Assembly (NCBI GenBank): GCA_038198445.1
Contig: JBBPZZ010000134.1
Location: 1-10,627 of the forward strand
DNA length: 10,627 nt
Direction of reading: 5' to 3'
Source of the DNA: JACDDK01 sp038198445
GTDB taxonomy: Bacteria > Actinomycetota > Rubrobacteria > Rubrobacterales > Rubrobacteraceae
Below, piece after piece: positions 5,987-10,627 of the stretch. Every line of letters begins with the position of its first letter. Position 1 is the first letter of the stretch. The notes under the pieces are model-generated. The model saw only the letters and a list, made by a program, of their open reading frames with translations. It ran no database searches and was not told where the DNA came from. The position numbers and the translations under genes were made by a program.

Positions 5987-5992
5987 TATAAA
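5987..5992 (+). promoter_or_regulatory. Candidate -10 box of the ATPase operon
   Basis: TATAAA lies exactly between the two palindromes. Transcription would start around 5999-6000, inside the second palindrome, leaving a leader of about 67 bases. No clear -35 is visible. TATAAC at 5993-5998 is an alternative. Confidence 0.4.
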
Positions 5993-6008
5993 TATAACCG
6001 TAGTTACA
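5993..6008. promoter_or_regulatory. Operator-like palindrome, ATPase copy 2
   Basis: TATAAC-CGTA-GTTACA has the same left half as the other two sites and one mismatch in the right half. Together with copy 1 it brackets the TATAAA box, an arrangement expected for cooperative repression. Confidence 0.65.
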
Positions 6009-6066
6009 TAAACGATTACAGTTCCGCCGGTACATCGGAGACGCAGTCTTGAAGGAGTCCCACGCT

Positions 6067-8625
6067 ATGAGCACACCCGAGGCAGTCAAGGCAACTCCGC
6101 GATGGCATGGTGAAGAGGTTTCGAGTGTCGTCGAGAGACTAAGCACCGATACGGAGGCCGGGCTTAAGAGCACCGAGGCGGAGACCCGTCTTGATAAGTA
6201 CGGGCCGAACCGCCTGAGCCGGAGGCGCGAGGTTACCTTGCTGGGCACGTTGTGGGAGGAGATCTTCGAGGAGCCTTTGGTCCTCTTCCTGGTCGCCGTC
6301 GGTGTCTTGTATGCCTTCTGGGGCTCGCTGACTGATGCCCTGGCGATCTTTGCCATCATCGTGCTGCTGGCCCTCGCCGAGGGCTTCAACGAGTTCCGCG
6401 CCAAGCGGGCGGTAGCAGCTCTCCAGGACCTCTCGGCCCCGACTGCCCGGGTGATCCGGGACGGCCACGTAAAGGATGTCTCGGCCGAGGCTCTCGTCCC
6501 AGGCGACCTTGTCTTGCTCGCCGCCGGCGACCGCATACCGGCCGACCTCAGGCTCGTGGAGGCTACCGCTCTTTCGGTAGATGAGTCCGCGCTAACCGGC
6601 GAGGCAGTGCCGGTTGACAAGGACGCTCGCGCCCGGGTGAGTCAGGACGCCTCCGTCGGAGATCGGACGCCGATGGCGCACGCGGGGACGGTGGTAACGA
6701 GGGGCCGGGGGCGCGGTATCGTCGTCGCGACGGGGATGGGCACCGAGGTCGGCGGGATCGCCAGCCTGGTCGAGGAGGCGAAGCAGCCGAAGACCCCGCT
6801 GGAGCGGACGATGCGCGAGCTCGCCCGCAAGCTCACCTTCGTTGCCATAGGGGTGAGTCTCCTCGTTCCCGTTCTAGGCGTGGCTCTCGGCCAGCCTTTC
6901 AGGGAGATGGTCCTGACCGGGCTAACGCTCGCGTTCGCCACGGTGCCCGAGGAGCTACCCATCCTCATCACGATGGTTTTGGCCTTCGGCGCTTACCGGC
7001 TCTCGCGGAGGGGCGCAATCGTCAAGCGCCTCCGGGCCGCTGAGACCCTCGGGAGCGTGGACCTGCTGCTCACGGACAAGACCGGGACGCTGACCGAAAA
7101 CCGGATGCGGGTCGCGGGCCTGACGTGCCTGGACGAGGTGACCGAGCAACAGCTGCTCAGGCTCGCCGCCACGGCCACCGATACTACCGCCACACCCGAT
7201 GGGCTCGTCGGCGACGCGATAGACGTGGCGCTGCTAGAGAGGGTGAGAGATGACGAGCTTGAGCCCTTGCAAGTCGAGAAGCTCTTCCCGTTCGACGAGG
7301 ACGCGCGGGCGATGGCGGCGGTCGCGCGAGGGACTCTGGTGGTCAAAGGAGCACCGGAGGCGATCCTCGCTCATACGGCGGCGCGTCCCGGCGGCGACCT
7401 CGAGGCCGCGAGGGGTTGGGCTGACGAACAGGCCGCCCGGGGAGAACGAGTCATCGCGGTAGGAGCCCGCCGGGTGGAGACGGCGGAGATCTCCGACCCT
7501 CTGGCGGAAGACCTGTCCCTGGTGGGTCTCATAGCCTTCGCGGACCCGCCCCGCGAAGAAGCGCCGGGGGCGATCTCGGCCCTCATTCGGGCCGGTGTCC
7601 AGCCGGTAATGGTGACCGGAGACCATCCGGCGACGGCCCGGGCCATTGCGCGGAGTGTAGGGATTCCCGCCGGGAGGGTGATGACGGGCCGGGATCTCGC
7701 CGGGCTGGATGATAGAGAGATGGAAGGCGTGCTCGAAGACACGAGCATCTTCGCCCGGATGTCACCGGGAGAGAAGCTCCGTCTGGTCGAAGCGGCGCAG
7801 CGCGCGGGGAGGACCGTGGCCGTTACCGGAGACGGCGTAAACGACGCGCCTGCGCTAAGAGCGGCCAGCGCCGGGGTGGCGATGGGCGAGGGCGGAACCG
7901 ATGTCGCGAGGGAAGCGGCGGACATCGTGCTGACGGAAGATAACGTGAGCACCATCGCGCGCATGCTGCGCGAAGGGCGGATGCTCTTCGACAACCTCTC
8001 GGGCGCCGTCCGATACTACCTGGCGGCCAAGGTCGCCCTCATCCTCACCGTGTTCCTGCCGGTCCTTTTTGGATACCCGGTGCCCCTGACACCCATCCAG
8101 ATCATCGTGATGGAGTTCTTCATGGACCTCGGCGCCTCGGCCACTTTCGTCACCGAGCGGGCCGCCGGGAACCTCATGGACCGGCCGCCGCGCGACCCCA
8201 GGCGTCACTTCCTCGACCGTTCGATGGTCCTCTACATCCTCGGCGGCGGCGCAATTTTAGGGGCTGGGGTGCTGGCGGCCTTCTTCTGGGCTGCGGGTCA
8301 GGGGCCCGTCGAACACGCGCGCACCGTCGCCTTCGCCACCTGGCTCGCCGCGCACATAGCTCTCGCCATTAGCTTCCGCAGGCGGCAGAACTGGAACGGG
8401 GCACTGGCGCTGTGGGCCGTAGGGGCCATAAGTCTCGCCGCTCTTGCTGGCCTCTTCGGTCCGGTCCAGCGGTGGCTCCACACGGCGTCGCTGACCCCGA
8501 CTGACGCCAGCGCCATCGCTCTCGCGGCTCTCTTCGTCCTCGCTCTGGGATGGTTGATGCAGAGGATTGCGGGACGCTCGAAGGCGCGCCCACAATCCAA
8601 CCCACCCGGATCACGGGAAGAATGA
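6067..8625 (+). CDS. P-type cation-transporting ATPase, P2-like
   Basis: The product has 852 residues. An N-terminal cation-ATPase domain (about 12-80) precedes the transmembrane core. Visible motifs are TGEA (177-180, usually TGES) in the actuator domain, PEELP (294-298) in TM4, the phosphorylation site DKTGTLT with Asp337, KGAPE (427-431) for nucleotide binding, TGD (517-519) and TGDGVND (587-593). About ten hydrophobic segments are expected. No N-terminal heavy-metal domain or CPC motif is present, so it is not a P1B metal exporter. By eye, against SERCA, the TM4 Glu is kept, but TM5 has Lys655 and lacks the Glu, and TM6 has Glu683 and Asp687. The transported ion is thus unclear: Ca, Mg, Mn, Na or protons. 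ATG 6067 is chosen because GAAGGAG at 6051-6057 fits it; TTG 6049 lies in-frame upstream. Confidence 0.92.
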   Translation: MSTPEAVKATPRWHGEEVSSVVERLSTDTEAGLKSTEAETRLDKYGPNRLSRRREVTLLGTLWEEIFEEPLVLFLVAVGVLYAFWGSLTDALAIFAIIVLLALAEGFNEFRAKRAVAALQDLSAPTARVIRDGHVKDVSAEALVPGDLVLLAAGDRIPADLRLVEATALSVDESALTGEAVPVDKDARARVSQDASVGDRTPMAHAGTVVTRGRGRGIVVATGMGTEVGGIASLVEEAKQPKTPLERTMRELARKLTFVAIGVSLLVPVLGVALGQPFREMVLTGLTLAFATVPEELPILITMVLAFGAYRLSRRGAIVKRLRAAETLGSVDLLLTDKTGTLTENRMRVAGLTCLDEVTEQQLLRLAATATDTTATPDGLVGDAIDVALLERVRDDELEPLQVEKLFPFDEDARAMAAVARGTLVVKGAPEAILAHTAARPGGDLEAARGWADEQAARGERVIAVGARRVETAEISDPLAEDLSLVGLIAFADPPREEAPGAISALIRAGVQPVMVTGDHPATARAIARSVGIPAGRVMTGRDLAGLDDREMEGVLEDTSIFARMSPGEKLRLVEAAQRAGRTVAVTGDGVNDAPALRAASAGVAMGEGGTDVAREAADIVLTEDNVSTIARMLREGRMLFDNLSGAVRYYLAAKVALILTVFLPVLFGYPVPLTPIQIIVMEFFMDLGASATFVTERAAGNLMDRPPRDPRRHFLDRSMVLYILGGGAILGAGVLAAFFWAAGQGPVEHARTVAFATWLAAHIALAISFRRRQNWNGALALWAVGAISLAALAGLFGPVQRWLHTASLTPTDASAIALAALFVLALGWLMQRIAGRSKARPQSNPPGSREE

Positions 8626-8646
8626 GTAACGGGGGCCATCGAAAAA

Positions 8647-9030
8647 TTGAAACGGAAGATAGAGCAGCTCAATGAGGAGATCTACGCTCTCTGGCTCGCC
8701 TACAAAGACCCTAGAACGCCCCGGCACGCCAAGGTGTTTGCAGCCCTTGTTGCCGGGTACGCGCTCAGCCCGATAGATTTGATCCCCGACCCTATCCCGG
8801 TACTGGGATATCTGGACGATGCGATACTTCTACCTCTGGGCGTCGTCCTGGCGAGGAGGATGATCCCCGATGAGGTCCTCTCCGATTGCAGGGAAAGGGC
8901 GCGGGAGATGGCCGAGAGGGGCGAAAAACCCGTCAGCCGGATGGCCGCCGTAGTGGTCGTCGTGATCTGGATCTCGTTGGCCGTGTTGGGAGTCTTTTAC
9001 GGTGGACGAGCCTTTGGAATCTGGTCGTGA
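8647..9030 (+). CDS. DUF1232 (YkvA-type) small membrane protein
   Basis: The product has 127 residues. The DUF1232 core (about 28-64) carries the signature SPIDLIPDPIPVLGYLDD at 41-58, followed by a hydrophobic stretch to about 70. A second strong membrane segment lies at about 99-118 near the C-terminus. The biochemical role of this family is not established; members are small membrane-associated proteins. The only in-frame start after the upstream stop is TTG 8647, behind a modest GGGGG at 8631-8635, so translation may depend on the ATPase gene 21 bases before it. Part of the ATPase-DedA-lipid kinase operon. Confidence 0.85.
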   Translation: MKRKIEQLNEEIYALWLAYKDPRTPRHAKVFAALVAGYALSPIDLIPDPIPVLGYLDDAILLPLGVVLARRMIPDEVLSDCRERAREMAERGEKPVSRMAAVVVVVIWISLAVLGVFYGGRAFGIWS

Positions 9031-9066
9031 AGAGCGTAATGTCACAAGTTATCAAGGAGGACAAAG

Positions 9067-9669
9067 ATGCTCGGTAACCTCGGAAGCTGGATCGCCGACA
9101 ACCTCGCGGCTTTCGGATACCCGGGCCTCGCGGCATTCCTGTTGATCGAGAACCACTTCCCGCCGATTCCTTCGGACTTGATCCTGCCGCTGGCCGGCTT
9201 TCTGGTTGGCAAGGGCGAGATGAGCTTCCTTCCAGCCCTGCTAGCCGCCACCACGGGCTCCCTGGTCGGAGCGTACATACTATACGCTGTGGGTCTATGG
9301 GGCGGCCGGCCACTGGTTTTGCGCTACGGTATGTGGCTTCGCGTAAAAGAAGGGGACCTGGATCACGCCGAGGGCTGGTTCGAGAAGTACGGTGACTGGG
9401 TGGTCTTCTTCGCCAGGATGGTACCGGGGGCACGTAGCGTCGTCTCCATACCGGCGGGTATGCTGCAGATGCCCCTCGGGCGGTTCCCTCTACTGACCAC
9501 TTCAGGCTCCGCAGCCTGGAACGTACTCTTGATCGGCGCCGGGTGGTTTCTGGGCGAGAACTGGCGGCGGATCACGAACGTGGTCGGTTCGGTCTCCGAC
9601 GTCATAGTCATCGTCCTTGTGGCGGGGTTGGTCGGTGGCGCGATCTGGTGGTTGCGCCGTGGAAGGTAG
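9067..9669 (+). CDS. DedA-family membrane protein
   Basis: The product has 200 residues with several membrane helices. The hallmark N-terminal motif ENHFPPIPSD lies at 28-37 and the second motif, FFARMVPGARSVVSIPAG, at 114-131; both belong to the DedA (SNARE-associated) family. The acidic residues Glu28 and Asp37 and arginines Arg117 and Arg123 fall where functionally important charges occur in E. coli DedA proteins. Family members use the proton motive force, and some flip undecaprenyl phosphate or phospholipids. The exact substrate here is unknown. ATG 9067 has an excellent AAGGAGG at 9054-9060. Its end overlaps the lipid kinase start, so the two are probably coupled. Confidence 0.93.
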   Translation: MLGNLGSWIADNLAAFGYPGLAAFLLIENHFPPIPSDLILPLAGFLVGKGEMSFLPALLAATTGSLVGAYILYAVGLWGGRPLVLRYGMWLRVKEGDLDHAEGWFEKYGDWVVFFARMVPGARSVVSIPAGMLQMPLGRFPLLTTSGSAAWNVLLIGAGWFLGENWRRITNVVGSVSDVIVIVLVAGLVGGAIWWLRRGR

Positions 9670-10627
9670 CGGCGTACCCCAAAAGAGGAAGTATACAGGG
9701 GCGCAACGCGCGGCCCTGATCGTCAATACCCGGTCGCGTACAGGAGAAAAGGCGTTCTTCCGGGCCCTCGACCTCCTCCATTCTCTGGGCGTTCCACTAG
9801 GGGCCACCTACGCCCTGCGCGACCCGGCCCGGCTTCCGGAGACGGTTCGGCAAGCCGTGGCCGAGGGGTACGACCTCATAATCCTGGGCGGTGGCGACGG
9901 CTCGGTCAGCTCGGTAGTAGACTTCCTGGTCGAAAGCGAGGCGGTCTTGGGCCTGCTGCCTTTAGGCACCGCCAACGACTTCGCCCGCACTTTAGGGATA
10001 CCTACCGACCTCGAGAAGGCCTGCGAAACGATCGCCCGTGGCACGGTCGTGGACGTGGATCTGGGGCTCGCGGGAGAGAACTACTACGTGAACGTAGCCT
10101 CCATCGGCCTGAGCGTCACCGCCACTCAGTCCCTATCTCCCCGGATGAAACGCGCTACCGGGGCCCTGGCTTATCCTTTGGCCGCCATCAAAGCCTTCCT
10201 TTCCCACGAAACCTTCTCGGCCACCTTCACCTTTCCCGATGACGACTACCCGCCGGTAACCTTCGAGCGGCTCTTGCAGGTGGCCGTGGGAAACGGCCGG
10301 TTCTATGGTGGAGGAATGGCCGTGGCGCCGGACGCCGGCATAGACGACCGTACCCTGGATGTCTACGTCATAGAGATGGGCCGTCCCCGCGACCTCATCG
10401 GGGTGGCCCGATACCTCAAGAGCGGAGACTTCATCCGCGGAGAGGGCGTCCACTACTACAGCACCACCAAAGTGCGTATCGAGACAGATCACCAACTCCC
10501 AATCAACGTCGACGGGGAGCTGGTGGATCAAACCCCGGAGCTTTTCTCCCTGGCTCCGGAGGCTCTAAACGTGCTGGTTCCTGAAGGATCCGCCGCGGCT
10601 TTGCAGGACGCGCTGGAGCGGACGTGA
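9659..10627 (+). CDS. YegS/DagK-type lipid kinase
   Basis: The product has 322 residues from GTG 9659. The diacylglycerol kinase catalytic domain is present: a strand AALIVNTRSR, the nucleotide loop GGGDGS (77-82; GGDGT in most members), and LPLGTANDFART (100-111). Near the C-terminus the NVDGE motif supplies a metal or catalytic acid. Members phosphorylate diacylglycerol or related lipids with ATP, at the membrane surface. The residues after the loop are VSS rather than the usual xNE, a small deviation. The start is uncertain: GTG 9659 overlaps the DedA stop by 11 bases, with in-frame GTG 9635 and TTG 9617 further inside it. The stop TGA is the last codon of the window, so the gene is complete. 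A role beside DedA in lipid carrier recycling is inference. Confidence 0.9.
   Translation: MEGSGVPQKRKYTGAQRAALIVNTRSRTGEKAFFRALDLLHSLGVPLGATYALRDPARLPETVRQAVAEGYDLIILGGGDGSVSSVVDFLVESEAVLGLLPLGTANDFARTLGIPTDLEKACETIARGTVVDVDLGLAGENYYVNVASIGLSVTATQSLSPRMKRATGALAYPLAAIKAFLSHETFSATFTFPDDDYPPVTFERLLQVAVGNGRFYGGGMAVAPDAGIDDRTLDVYVIEMGRPRDLIGVARYLKSGDFIRGEGVHYYSTTKVRIETDHQLPINVDGELVDQTPELFSLAPEALNVLVPEGSAAALQDALERT

Noticed and set aside
1..10627. CRISPR array, rRNA, integrase or replication origin
   Set aside because: No regularly spaced repeats, no rRNA signature, no recombinase other than the IS transposase, and no iteron cluster were found by eye.

Overview
The window is high-GC DNA. Short intergenic gaps, GTG and TTG starts, a probable leaderless mRNA and the protein families present suggest an actinobacterium. 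The protein style resembles Rubrobacter, but that lineage is my impression and was not tested by a search.

Left part (1-3386, plus strand). A 270-base leader holds an extended -10 promoter, a six-codon ORF behind an excellent Shine-Dalgarno, a tandem repeat and a strong intrinsic-terminator hairpin. Together these look like a transcription attenuator. Three tightly packed unknown genes follow. The first (274-633) and third (1016-1600) are paralogues with a shared charged helical domain, and they flank a small two-CxCG zinc-ribbon protein (634-1026). The run continues, with overlap, into a 600-residue protein with three PAS domains and a GGDEF domain, probably a diguanylate cyclase.

Middle (3421-4426). 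An IS630-family insertion sequence has imperfect terminal inverted repeats and TA at both ends. Its transposase reads in three segments, so two frame changes are needed. One of them lies on a run of seven A residues on the coding strand.

Right part (4574-10627). A membrane protein with a C-terminal winged-helix-like domain (minus strand) diverges from a ChrB-like regulator. The regulator is followed by four co-oriented genes: a P-type cation ATPase, a DUF1232/YkvA small membrane protein, a DedA-family transporter and a YegS/DagK-type lipid kinase. The key structure here is a 16-bp palindrome, TATAAC-N4-GTTATA. One copy covers the -10 boxes of both divergent promoters. Two near-copies, 22 bp apart, sit in front of the ATPase. 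The simplest model is a small regulon: the ChrB-like protein (or another factor) controls itself, the divergent membrane protein and the ATPase-DedA-lipid kinase operon. That operon would act on ion and lipid homeostasis of the cell envelope.
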